Shown piece by piece: positions 1 to 7,667 of a DNA stretch of 37,694 bases. The notes under the pieces are model-generated. The model was not told the DNA's origin, made no database searches, and saw only the letters and a program-made list of their open reading frames with translations. A program made the position numbers and the translations under genes. Position 1 is the stretch's first letter, and every line of letters starts with the position of its first letter. Source of the stretch: DAOUKH01 sp034421515 (GTDB lineage Bacteria > Chloroflexota > Dehalococcoidia > SHYB01); the NCBI GenBank assembly GCA_034421515.1, contig DAOUKH010000030.1:1-37694 (forward strand). Direction: 5' to 3'.

Positions 1-43
1 GACCTTTTTCGCTAGCCGTCGGCTCGACGGAAGGGACTCCCGC

Positions 44-418
44 GTGCAGATCTACGTCGAGGTCGAGGACAACGAGAACTCCTACGGCGTGCCGCTGCGC
101 ACCTTTCAACTGAAGGGGACGGCCTACCCGGTGCGCCAGGTGAAGATGGACACGCGGGCGGGGACGGGCGTCCCCTGCTGGGTGGTGGGCTGGAGCAGCG
201 AGGGCGACGGCACGCCGGCGGACGGCGTCGAGTGCGTCGCGGTCGAGGACTCGGGGGCGGCCGTCTCCTACCTCGTGCACGGCGGCGACTGGGGTCTCCG
301 CTTCCAGCCCGCGCGCGATGACGGCTCGCCGCCGGCGCCTTGGCGCCTCGACGACCCCGACCAGTTCGGCGAGCCCTACCTGCTGCTGGCCGACGAGTCG
401 GACGTTATACGGGCGTAA
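44..418 (+). CDS. Hypothetical protein, about 124 aa
   Basis: I do not recognise this protein. It is an acidic, apparently soluble chain with no signal peptide, membrane segment or cofactor motif. Its composition (many Gly, Asp, Val; spaced Trp) suggests a small beta-rich domain. The indicated start is a GTG at 44. The frame stays open to the window edge with no stop upstream, so the true start could lie outside the window. It ends at TAA and converges on the TRAP-binding-protein gene, with only about 11 bases between the two stops. Codon use looks like that of its neighbours, which supports a real gene. Confidence 0.55.
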   Translation: MQIYVEVEDNENSYGVPLRTFQLKGTAYPVRQVKMDTRAGTGVPCWVVGWSSEGDGTPADGVECVAVEDSGAAVSYLVHGGDWGLRFQPARDDGSPPAPWRLDDPDQFGEPYLLLADESDVIRA

Positions 419-429
419 GACGCCGTTGG

Positions 430-1449
430 CTACCCGGCCTCGGCCAACTCCAACATGCGCTGGTACATGGCGTCGGCATCGAAGGCGCCGCTGTTGTCGC
501 TGATCCAGCCGTCAACGACTCCGCGCGTGGCATCCTTCCAACGGCCGAGTTGCGCGTCGTCAAGCTGGACCTTGACGATGCCGGCCTCAGCATTCGCCTG
601 CGTTGCGTCGGCGCTAGCCTCGTCATAAAACAGCGCCGCGGCTTGAGAGATTCTCTCCCCCGAGAACTCCTCCACGGCGGCCTGCTGCTCCTCGGACAGG
701 CCGTCCCAGGTGTCGAGATTCATCACGAGGAACCCGGCCACCACGTAGCACCCGCATTCCGTGCCGCTCTCCAGCACGTCCAAAAGACCATGCGCCGACA
801 ACGCCGTATCGACGGTAAGCAGCCCATCGATCTCGCCCGCTTCCAATGCTGCCCGCAGGTCTGGCGCGGCCATGTTGACCGGGGTTGCACCCAGGGCTCG
901 GATCACGGCCCCCTGCACCGGGCTGGGCGACCGGAGCGTGAGCCCGGCGACGTCCGCCGGCGCGGAGGCGGTACCCTCGGCGAGCCATAGATCCCCGGGG
1001 CTGGTTGTCCAGAGACCAAGCACCTTCACGTCGGCGTACTCGTCGCGCAGGGCTTCGAATTCGTCGTACAGGGTCCGCAGCACCTTGCTCGCCTTCGACG
1101 CGCTATCGAAGACGAATGGCATCTCGATCACGTCGGTCGCCGGAAAGCGGCCTGGGGAGTACCCCTGGATTGACCAACCTATGTCCTGGCCTCCCGCGAC
1201 CACGTTTGCGTAGGTCTCGGCGGCCGGGCTGAGGGCCTGCTCGGCGTAGAACTCAATAGTGACCGTACCATCGGTCGCGGCGCGCAGGTCTTCGGCCCAC
1301 GGATCAAGTACCTGCACGCGCAGCGGGTGATCGGCGGGGAATGGGTAGCCGAGCCTGAGCGTGACCGGGTCGGATTCACCGCCGCATGCCGCCGCCACCA
1401 GGCCGAGCACAAGCATGAGGAGGATCAACCGTGTCAGTCGGGAGGTCAT
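430..1449 (-). CDS. TRAP transporter solute-binding lipoprotein (DctP family)
   Basis: Extracytoplasmic binding protein of the DctP family, which captures carboxylates or similar anions for a TRAP permease. The N-terminus has a short basic stretch, a hydrophobic segment and a lipobox ending VAAAC (Cys22), so it is probably a lipid-anchored protein on the cell surface. The mature part follows the family pattern: a start of the type LRLGYPFPADHP, an Arg-containing region LTLRSPSPVQGAVIRALGA, and the helical C-terminus. Length (339 aa) is normal. I chose ATG 1449 because AGGAG (minus strand, 1460-1464) lies 10 bases upstream. A GTG at 1473 in the same frame is less likely. No DctQ/DctM membrane subunits lie in the window, so its permease partner is elsewhere or lost. 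The ligand cannot be read from the sequence. Confidence 0.85.
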   Translation of the reverse strand: MTSRLTRLILLMLVLGLVAAACGGESDPVTLRLGYPFPADHPLRVQVLDPWAEDLRAATDGTVTIEFYAEQALSPAAETYANVVAGGQDIGWSIQGYSPGRFPATDVIEMPFVFDSASKASKVLRTLYDEFEALRDEYADVKVLGLWTTSPGDLWLAEGTASAPADVAGLTLRSPSPVQGAVIRALGATPVNMAAPDLRAALEAGEIDGLLTVDTALSAHGLLDVLESGTECGCYVVAGFLVMNLDTWDGLSEEQQAAVEEFSGERISQAAALFYDEASADATQANAEAGIVKVQLDDAQLGRWKDATRGVVDGWISDNSGAFDADAMYQRMLELAEAG

Positions 1450-1900
1450 TGTGGTGGTGCTCCTTGTGGTCACGTGGTCGGGCAGGACCGTCTTTCGTGC
1501 ACGAATCCACGACCCGGCATGCGCGGCGAAGTTCGGCAGGGAGTATAGCGACAGGCCGCCAGCGCCGCGTTCGGTGGCTGGGACGGCCTGGGAGTCATCC
1601 GAAGGCGCAAACGGCGCGCTACGACCCGCAGACGCTCACGGTGCCGCTAACGGCTCATCGTCACGGTCCCGTTCTTTATGTAAATGCAGGACCTCCTCCC
1701 TGTACGCTCGCACATAACAACCATTAGGCGACACAGACAGAAGTGGGTTATGTAACGACGGGGTGTGGAGATGGGGCGGGCTGGGTCTTTTGCGGCAGGA
1801 CACGCTCAGAGCCGCGTTGTGGGGCGCGGGCGGCTTTGGGGGCGTCGGGGGCGGGCAGCGGGGCGCTGTGGCGGCGTGGGCGGCGGGTCGGGTTGAACTC
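1450..1900. other. Intergenic region without a gene; G-rich tract
   Basis: I see no convincing coding region in these roughly 450 bases. The part next to the TRAP gene should hold its promoter; TATACT on the minus strand (1542-1547) is a possible -10 box, without a clear -35. From about 1821 to 1863 the plus strand has six runs of three to five G within some 45 bases. This could form a G-quadruplex on the plus strand, the strand not used as mRNA for the protease gene that ends at 1901. Confidence 0.5.
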
Positions 1901-4069
1901 CTAGGACTCCTGCGTGGCGTCGTCTAGGGTCGTCGTCGTTGGGGCTGAGCCTGGGGCGGCCGCCTCTATCGTCAAGATGTAGCCCCCGACCTCTAGGCCG
2001 TAGGACGACTCCACTACTACCAAGAATTCACCGCGGTGAGGAGCACGGTAGACGATCCTTGCATCCACTCCAAAGAGGCCACCCCCACTATCGTCGTCCA
2101 CGATGATCTGATCGGAATACGCACCCTGGTAATCGACCACAAGGTACGGGTCAACCAGAATAGACTGTACCCCCACCTCTATCACCTCGTTTTGGCGGAG
2201 GCTCACGCTGAAGTAGTCGACATCTCCGGGGAAATCGAGGCTCCCGCGGACAGAATCACCTGGCCGCAATTGCCGCCCGTCGTCAGGGTCGTGCAGGGGG
2301 GTCAGGATGGGGTGGGACACCGACAGCGCAAAGGCCCCGGCCCGGTCGGCCCAATGCGACACCACCAGGAAGTGAGGCACACTGGAGCCCATGATCACGG
2401 TTCCTTCTTCGCGGCCTGTCTCGTAATCGTCAAAGGTCAGGACTTGACCGTAGATGTCGACGACCGATAGTGCTCCGTCGGAACTCCCTTCGAGCACAAA
2501 GTCGATCTCACTGTCGGGAGCGGATTCAAACACGTAGACCGCTTGGGCCCAGTAGTTGGCGAGCAGGGGCGCGGCACGCCGCGGACCAGGCGTTAACGGC
2601 AGGCTTCGATCCCCCAACCCTCCGGGGTTCTCACCGCGAACAAGTTGCTGAACTCGCGGCAGCAGATCCGCCGACGAGGCAGCAAGCGAGAAGTCCGCTT
2701 CTGTGTACGAGAACCCGGTGAGCCCGATTACCTCTCCGTTTGCCGATACAAGAGCCCCACCGCTTTGGCCTCCGGCTATGGGGGCATCGGACTGAAGCCA
2801 GGTCAAACCGGGAGCCTCCCATTCGCGGACGCGAGAGAGCAGCCCGCGGGCTAGAGTCGGCTGAGGGTTGGCGGCATATTCTCCGGGATAGCCGATCAAA
2901 AACACTTCGGATCCGATAGGCAGCCCCTCGCCATTCACGAAGGGAACGCCATCGGCCGGCACATCAACGGGGCCGATCACGGCGAGGTCCACTATTAGAT
3001 CGTTCCCAACCACCGGAACGTCGTCGATCCATGTTCCGTCAGGGAATATGAGGCGCACGCGCTCATACGGCCAGACCACGTGTGCGTTTGTGACTACGTG
3101 CTTGTCCTCCAGCAATACGCCGCTGCCCCAACTGCCGTCTGGATTCTCGACCAGCACTACCGACGGAGCGATCCGTTCGAATATCTGAGCCGGGGAGAGT
3201 ACCGACGACGGGGGCATGGGGCTAGGGATGGGCGTTGTGGTCGGCGGAGTGGAGGAATCCGGTAGGCCCAAGGCCCGCCTGTCCAGGATGCGGGCGTAGT
3301 GAACGAGGTCTGTGTCTGTGGGCCATTGGGTCAAGGTGAGCGAGAAGACTAAGGCGACCACATCGCCCCGCCGGAAATGGATCATCTGCAGAGTGTTGGA
3401 CACACCTTCCAAGGACGCCTGTACCCCCACGTGTGATGACAGGTCGCCGATGCGGGGGTCGGGGTAATTGACAACCCTCTCCGACCTCGCGCCCAGGCCA
3501 TCCGCGAGCAACTCCGCGGGCAGTTCGGGATTTGCGATCTCGGAATCGGCACCTACCTTGGCGATCACAGTGTCCGCGATGTAGGTGAAGCCGTACAGGA
3601 ACTCAAAAGGCTCTGCCGAGGCGAAGGCAAAGGATGCGTCTATGGTTGGGGAGCCGGGAAGGTCCGTGAGGGGAGACCCGGGGGCTAGGTCGAGTTCCTC
3701 TGTCGGTACGGTCTCAAATCGGTCTGGGACGTCAGCTTGGGTGAGGATTACAGGTGCTGACGTCGGGGTCGGTATTGGCGTAGGGCTCGGCAAAGACGTC
3801 GCGGCCGGCAGTGGTGTGGGGGTTGGCGTGGGTGTGGGTTTCGGCCTCGGTGTCGACGTTGGCGTCGCGGTCACAACGATGGGCGTCGGCGTCGGCACCG
3901 ACGTTGGCGTGGGTGTGGCGGTCACCACAACAGGGGTCGCCGTTGGCGTGGGCACCGGCGTCGGTGTCGCGGTCACGACAACGGGTGTCGCCGTCGGCGT
4001 GGGAGTCGCCGACGAGCACGCCGCGACAGCAAGAAGCGCCAAGAGCGCGACCGCCAGCCTTGCCAGCAC
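1901..4069 (-). CDS. Secreted trypsin-like serine protease lipoprotein with Thr-Pro linker and C-terminal PPC-like region
   Basis: Predicted surface-anchored serine protease of the trypsin/HtrA fold. Lipobox LAVAAC with Cys18 is followed by a low-complexity Thr-Pro linker (about 20-105) built from repeats of the type PVVVTATPTP. A globular region of unknown type follows (110-270). The protease domain runs from about 292 to 478 with the full triad: His330 (TNAHVV), Asp361 (DLAVI) and Ser436 (GGQSGGAL). The C-terminal region (about 500-705) resembles pre-peptidase C-terminal (PPC) beta domains, for example DSVRGSLDFPGDVDYFSV. No PDZ domain is visible, so it is not a standard DegP. The start is GTG at 4069. 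The gene begins about 19 bases after the crotonase stop and may be cotranscribed with it. Long Thr-Pro linkers after a lipobox are common in Chloroflexota surface proteins. The substrate is unknown. Confidence 0.85.
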   Translation of the reverse strand: MLARLAVALLALLAVAACSSATPTPTATPVVVTATPTPVPTPTATPVVVTATPTPTSVPTPTPIVVTATPTSTPRPKPTPTPTPTPLPAATSLPSPTPIPTPTSAPVILTQADVPDRFETVPTEELDLAPGSPLTDLPGSPTIDASFAFASAEPFEFLYGFTYIADTVIAKVGADSEIANPELPAELLADGLGARSERVVNYPDPRIGDLSSHVGVQASLEGVSNTLQMIHFRRGDVVALVFSLTLTQWPTDTDLVHYARILDRRALGLPDSSTPPTTTPIPSPMPPSSVLSPAQIFERIAPSVVLVENPDGSWGSGVLLEDKHVVTNAHVVWPYERVRLIFPDGTWIDDVPVVGNDLIVDLAVIGPVDVPADGVPFVNGEGLPIGSEVFLIGYPGEYAANPQPTLARGLLSRVREWEAPGLTWLQSDAPIAGGQSGGALVSANGEVIGLTGFSYTEADFSLAASSADLLPRVQQLVRGENPGGLGDRSLPLTPGPRRAAPLLANYWAQAVYVFESAPDSEIDFVLEGSSDGALSVVDIYGQVLTFDDYETGREEGTVIMGSSVPHFLVVSHWADRAGAFALSVSHPILTPLHDPDDGRQLRPGDSVRGSLDFPGDVDYFSVSLRQNEVIEVGVQSILVDPYLVVDYQGAYSDQIIVDDDSGGGLFGVDARIVYRAPHRGEFLVVVESSYGLEVGGYILTIEAAAPGSAPTTTTLDDATQES

Positions 4070-4088
4070 CTCCCCCGTACCCGCCGCG

Positions 4089-4919
4089 CTACGCCTTGGC
4101 CGTGCCGCTCTTCGACTTCATGGAGTCGACCGTCATGCCCATGATGGCGCTGCCGGTGGTGAGCTCGGAGTGGGCGTGGGCGAGCTGGTGCATGTCGAAC
4201 ACGGCCTGCATGGCGGTGCGCTGGCCCTGGTGGTCGAGGGTGCGGTTGACGGACTGCTTGGCCATGGCGAGGGCGAAGGCGGGCATCTGCGCGATCTGGC
4301 GGGCGAGGGCCAAGGTCTCGTCGACGAGGTCGTCGAGGGGGACGACGCGGTTGACCATGCCGAGGCGGTGCGCTTCCTCGGCGCCGACGAACTGGCCGGT
4401 GAAGAGCATTTCCTTGGCCTTGCGGGCGCCGAGCTCCCAGGGGTGGGCGTGGTACTCGACCCCGCCCACGCCCATGCTGACGACGGGGTCGCTGAACTGG
4501 GCGTTGTCGGCGGCGATGATGAGGTCGCAGGGCCAGCAGAGCATGAGGCCGCCGGCGATGGTCTTGCCGTGGACGGCGGCGATGGTGGGCTTGGGAATGT
4601 CGCGCCAGCGCTGGCTAAGGCCGAGGTAGAACTCGGACTCCCACCAGTAGCGGTCGGCGGCGCCCTCCCAGTCCTGGGCGTTGTTGGCGCGCCAGCGTTT
4701 CGCCTCCTCGCTGCCGATGTCGTGGCCGGAGGAGAAGTGCGGCCCGTTGGCCTTGAGGACGATGACCTTGACCTCTTTGTCCTGCTCGCCCATGCGCCAG
4801 GCCTGGTCGAGCTCTTCGAGGAAGCCCTGGTGTTGGGCGTTGCGGGTCTCGGGCCGGTTCAGGGTGATGACGCCGACGTTGTCGTCCTTTTCGTAGATGA
4901 TCCAGTTGAGGTCCGCCAT
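4089..4919 (-). CDS. Crotonase-fold (enoyl-CoA hydratase/isomerase family) protein lacking both catalytic glutamates
   Basis: 276-residue crotonase superfamily protein. The fold is clear: NRPETRNA near residue 21, the first oxyanion-hole segment FSSGHDIG (62-69), the second at IAGGL (121-125), then CDLIIAADNAQF and FTGQFVGAEEAHRLGMVN. The two glutamates that activate water in enoyl-CoA hydratase (rat Glu144 and Glu164) align with Met126 (AGGLML) and Val146 (DPVV). Classical hydration is therefore unlikely, and another crotonase-type reaction on a CoA thioester is more plausible. I chose ATG 4919 because AAAGGAG (minus strand, 4924-4930) sits just upstream. It is divergent from the BKACE gene, sharing a ~110 base promoter region, and may be cotranscribed with the downstream protease. 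Confidence 0.85.
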   Translation of the reverse strand: MADLNWIIYEKDDNVGVITLNRPETRNAQHQGFLEELDQAWRMGEQDKEVKVIVLKANGPHFSSGHDIGSEEAKRWRANNAQDWEGAADRYWWESEFYLGLSQRWRDIPKPTIAAVHGKTIAGGLMLCWPCDLIIAADNAQFSDPVVSMGVGGVEYHAHPWELGARKAKEMLFTGQFVGAEEAHRLGMVNRVVPLDDLVDETLALARQIAQMPAFALAMAKQSVNRTLDHQGQRTAMQAVFDMHQLAHAHSELTTGSAIMGMTVDSMKSKSGTAKA

Positions 4920-5003
4920 CTGGCTCCTTTCGCGTGTTCCGGCCGCCGGAAGGGGCGGGGAGGCCGGAGGTGAACGGAAGTATAGCACCGGCGGGTGGCG
5001 TGC

Positions 5004-5009
5004 TAGAAT
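5004..5009 (+). promoter_or_regulatory. -10-like hexamer upstream of the BKACE gene
   Basis: TAGAAT lies 28 bases before the ATG at 5032. The same hexamer recurs at a similar distance before several other genes in this window (see findings). No good -35 box is visible. Confidence 0.45.
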
Positions 5010-5031
5010 CGCGGCCTTCAGGAGGGGCGCG

Positions 5032-5913
5032 ATGCAGAAGATGATGATCGAGGCGGCGATCAACGAGCTGGCGTCGAAGCGGCACAACCCCAACGTGCCG
5101 TATGGCCCGGAGGAGGTCGCCGAGGACGCGCTGAAGTGCATCGAGGCGGGGGCGACGATCGTCCACTTCCACGCCCGCCACCCGGAGACGGGGGCGCAGC
5201 TCTGGACCGACGCCGAAGTCTACGGCGAGGCAATGGCGATGATCCGGCGGGAACGGCCCGACGCGCTGCTGTACCCCTCCTACCCCGGCGCGCGGTCGAA
5301 GGAGGAGCGCTTCGCCCACATCGGGGCGCTGGCCAACGACCCGGCGGCGAAGCTCGACTTGGCGACGTTCGACGTGGGGGCGACGAACAACTCCGGCATC
5401 GACCCCGACACCGGCGCGTTCCGGCCCGCCGGGACCTACGTCAACAGCCACGACGACCTGATCTACTTCATGAAGCAGTCGCGGGAGCTTGGGATCGCGT
5501 TCAGCCTCGGGGTGCGGGACGTGGGCCACATGCGGCACGTCAATGAGTACCTGCGCATGGGGCTCGCCTCCGAGCCTTTGGTGCTGAAGATCTTTATGTC
5601 GACCGGCAACGCCCAGGGGCCCTATCCCAACGTCACGGGGCTCTCGATGTACCTCGACATGATCCCGCCGGGGGTGGAGTCGCACTGGTTCATCACCATG
5701 TTCCGGTCGCCCGAGGAGGCGGGCCGGATGTACATGCTCGCCGCGGCGATGGGCGGCCACATTCGGATCGGACTCGGCGACACGCCGGTGATCGACGGGC
5801 GGCAGCCCACGAACGCCGAGCTGGTGAAGGAGGCGGTCGACCTGGCCCACAAGGCGGGCCGGGAGGTCGCCACCCTCGCCGAGGGGCGGGGGATGATGGG
5901 GATGACGGCCTAA
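5032..5913 (+). CDS. Beta-keto acid cleavage enzyme family (BKACE, DUF849)
   Basis: 293-residue protein of the DUF849/BKACE family. Its prototype Kce converts 3-keto-5-aminohexanoate and acetyl-CoA to aminobutyryl-CoA and acetoacetate. Family signatures are present: AAINE near the start, the metal-binding HFHAR (His45, His47), TFDVG, and the C-terminal NAELV...GREVATLAEGR. The usual GLED motif, whose Glu is the third zinc ligand in Kce, reads GLGD here (247-250). Metal binding or substrate class may therefore differ. The start is ATG 5032 with GGAGG at 5021-5025. It ends 3 bases before the SDR start, so the two form an operon. Known family members act on various beta-keto acids, and the substrate here cannot be named. 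Confidence 0.88.
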   Translation: MQKMMIEAAINELASKRHNPNVPYGPEEVAEDALKCIEAGATIVHFHARHPETGAQLWTDAEVYGEAMAMIRRERPDALLYPSYPGARSKEERFAHIGALANDPAAKLDLATFDVGATNNSGIDPDTGAFRPAGTYVNSHDDLIYFMKQSRELGIAFSLGVRDVGHMRHVNEYLRMGLASEPLVLKIFMSTGNAQGPYPNVTGLSMYLDMIPPGVESHWFITMFRSPEEAGRMYMLAAAMGGHIRIGLGDTPVIDGRQPTNAELVKEAVDLAHKAGREVATLAEGRGMMGMTA

Positions 5914-5916
5914 CGT

Positions 5917-6714
5917 ATGCAGATCCGCTTCGACGGCAAGGCGGTGATCGTCACCGGCGCTGGCAAAGGCATCGGGAAGCGGGCCGCGCTACGCTTCGCC
6001 GACCTCGGCGCGTCAGTCGCGATCTGCTCGCGGACGCAGTCAGAGATCGAAGCCGCGGCGAGCGAGATCGAGGGCGCCGGCGGGAAGGCGCTGGCGCTGG
6101 TCACCGACGTCGCCGACAAGGAGCAGGTCCGGACGTTCGTCGAGCGCACCGCGGAGGCCTTCGGCGGCGTCGACGTGCTCATCAACAACGCGGCGGTTCT
6201 CGGAGCTCCTGCGGGCTATGCAGTCGATCTGGTCGACATGCCGTTCGAGGACTTCGACCTGGTCTACGGCATCAACCTGCGCGGCCCCGCGCTCTTCGCC
6301 AAATACGTCCTGCCCCATATGATCCGCCGGAAGAAGGGCGCGATCATCAACGTGTCGTCGGACGTCATCCGCAGCGGGATGCGGGGCCGCGCGCACTACG
6401 CGGCAATGAAGATGGGCGTCATCGGGCTGACGTACTCGCTTGCGCGGGAGGGCGCCGAGCATGGGATCCGCGCCAACTGCATCGTTCCCGGCTCCGTGGC
6501 CACCGAGATGCTGGACGGCGTCCAGCAACGTGTGGCAAGGGAAGAGGGTGTGACCATCGAGGAAGTACGGGCCCGCTTCGCCGCCGTCTCGCCGGAGAAC
6601 CGCGTCGTCAGCACGGACGAGGTCGCCGACCTGATGATCTACCTGGCGTCCGACGCGTCGAGCGGCGTCAACGGGCAGAGTCTGTTCATCAACGCCGCCT
6701 CGTATATGCAGTAG
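5917..6714 (+). CDS. Short-chain dehydrogenase/reductase (SDR)
   Basis: 265-residue classical SDR with NAD(P)-binding motif TGAGKGIG (13-20), NNAA (90-93), active-site Ser147/148 (NVSS) and the Tyr161-x3-Lys165 pair (HYAAMKMG). It probably oxidises a hydroxy-acyl substrate or reduces a keto substrate. Serine, Arg and Thr after the second strand (ICSRTQ) rather than an acidic residue suggest NADP preference; this is an inference. It follows the BKACE stop by 3 bases and is surely cotranscribed with it, so it may produce or consume the beta-keto acid cleaved there. Confidence 0.88.
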   Translation: MQIRFDGKAVIVTGAGKGIGKRAALRFADLGASVAICSRTQSEIEAAASEIEGAGGKALALVTDVADKEQVRTFVERTAEAFGGVDVLINNAAVLGAPAGYAVDLVDMPFEDFDLVYGINLRGPALFAKYVLPHMIRRKKGAIINVSSDVIRSGMRGRAHYAAMKMGVIGLTYSLAREGAEHGIRANCIVPGSVATEMLDGVQQRVAREEGVTIEEVRARFAAVSPENRVVSTDEVADLMIYLASDASSGVNGQSLFINAASYMQ

Positions 6715-7009
6715 GCGCGTAGGGGCGCCTCGAAGGGCCGCTGGTGGTTGGCAGGGGGCCCCTCATCTCAATCTTCTCCCGTGGGGAGACCTTTGCACAA
6801 CTTCCGCCGCTGGTCGAAAGACGGGTGGAGTGGCGTGGTCTTCCCTCTCCCCCTCTGGGGGAGATTTGAGAGAGGGCGCGCGCCGTCAGGCGCGCGAGCG
6901 CCCGCAGGGCGCTGCTCCCTCACTCGGTTCAAGGTTACGCGAAGGTCTCCGTGGGGAGAAGAGGTTTCCGGAGGTGCCCGCCCTCAGCTCCTCCTAGAGG
7001 GAGGGAGGT
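6715..7009. repeat. Palindrome-rich convergent intergenic region with one copy of a dispersed repeat
   Basis: No gene fits here. The region lies between two converging genes and is packed with hairpins: CTCCCCC/GGGGGAG (6847-6853 and 6857-6863), GCGCGCC/GGCGCGC (6878-6884 and 6889-6895), and GCGCCC/GGGCGC (6898-6903 and 6907-6912). A 26-base stretch at 6755-6780 recurs exactly at 8639-8664. The right end (6992-7014) carries a run like GAGGGAGGGAGGTTTAA that resembles 8570-8585 near the second copy. It could act as a bidirectional terminator and looks like a REP-type extragenic palindromic element. No transposase or target duplication is seen. Confidence 0.7.
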
Positions 7010-7582
7010 TTAAACGAAGCGGGCGGGGTCGATGTCGTCCATGACGCGGCGGGAGTGCTCGACTTCCTTGGCGATCTTCTCGTTCCACTCGTCGGTCCAG
7101 GACTGGGGGATGACGTCGCGCCAGTGGGGGCCGTCGAGGGGCTCGCCATCGGAGCGCATGCCGCCGTCGACGACGTCGGCGAGGAAGACGGTCATGTCGC
7201 CGCCGTCCATGGCGTTGATGACGCGGCAATCGAGGAAGCCGAGGCAGTCGTCGAGGACCGGACTGCCAGTGACGCCCTTGGAGTAGGTCAGCCCAGCCAT
7301 CTTGTCGCCCTCGTGGCCGCTGACGAAGCCCATCTCGTGGACGAGGTCGAGCTGGTCGCGGCGGGTGAAGCAGAGGGCGAAGGCGCCGCTCTCGACGGCG
7401 AGGTCGTGGGTGAGGTTGGTCTTGTAGAGCTGGACGACGACGCGGGGGCGGTCGGCGACGATGGACGCGCCGCCGATAGAGACGGCGGCCTGGGCGTTGT
7501 CGCGGCCTCCCGACGAGGCGGTGACGATGGCGATGGGAGCCCAGAGGCGCCGCATCATGGGAGCGATCCTGTCGTAGTCCAT
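7010..7582 (-). CDS. Flavin reductase-like (FMN-binding split barrel) protein
   Basis: About 190 residues with the flavin reductase domain of split-barrel proteins. The N-terminal part runs through the family pattern (PIAIVTASS, then SIGGASIVADRPRVVVQLYKT) and the middle part has DLAVESGAFALCFTRRDQLDLV. Such proteins supply reduced FMN/FAD to monooxygenases or act as flavoprotein reductases. Several LLM flavin monooxygenases elsewhere in the window could be partners, but this gene is not linked to them. The start could be ATG 7582 (used here) or GTG 7594, since the sequence before ATG reads GTGAAAGAGACC. It is divergent from dapF, with about 85 bases between the starts, and convergent with the SDR across a repeat-rich region. 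Confidence 0.82.
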   Translation of the reverse strand: MDYDRIAPMMRRLWAPIAIVTASSGGRDNAQAAVSIGGASIVADRPRVVVQLYKTNLTHDLAVESGAFALCFTRRDQLDLVHEMGFVSGHEGDKMAGLTYSKGVTGSPVLDDCLGFLDCRVINAMDGGDMTVFLADVVDGGMRSDGEPLDGPHWRDVIPQSWTDEWNEKIAKEVEHSRRVMDDIDPARFV

Positions 7583-7652
7583 GGTCTCTTTCACCTGCCC
7601 CAGCCGGCGCGTCGTGCTTCAGGGGGTGGGCCGTCCGGGGGTGTTGGCGCTG

Positions 7653-7658
7653 TATAAT
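7653..7658 (+). promoter_or_regulatory. Consensus -10 box of dapF (possible leaderless transcript)
   Basis: TATAAT ends nine bases before the dapF ATG at 7668. The expected transcription start is therefore about 7664-7668, leaving essentially no leader and no ribosome-binding site. The reverse strand reads TATTAT across the same bases and could serve the divergent flavin reductase gene. Confidence 0.7.
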
Positions 7659-7667
7659 ACCCCCGCT

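Noticed and set aside
1901..4069. Assignment of the protease as DegP/HtrA
   Set aside because: The triad and fold fit, but no PDZ domain is present and the C-terminus looks like PPC domains, so a named HtrA call would overstate the evidence.
3585..4973. Plus-strand frame with Val-Gly repeats
   Set aside because: The repeats are the reverse complement of the Thr-Pro linker in the protease gene, and the rest is antisense to the crotonase.
6755..7003. Complete insertion sequence or MITE with terminal inverted repeats
   Set aside because: 6773-6794 and 6942-6961 are only imperfect inverted repeats, there is no transposase or target duplication, and the second copy has its modules in a different order.
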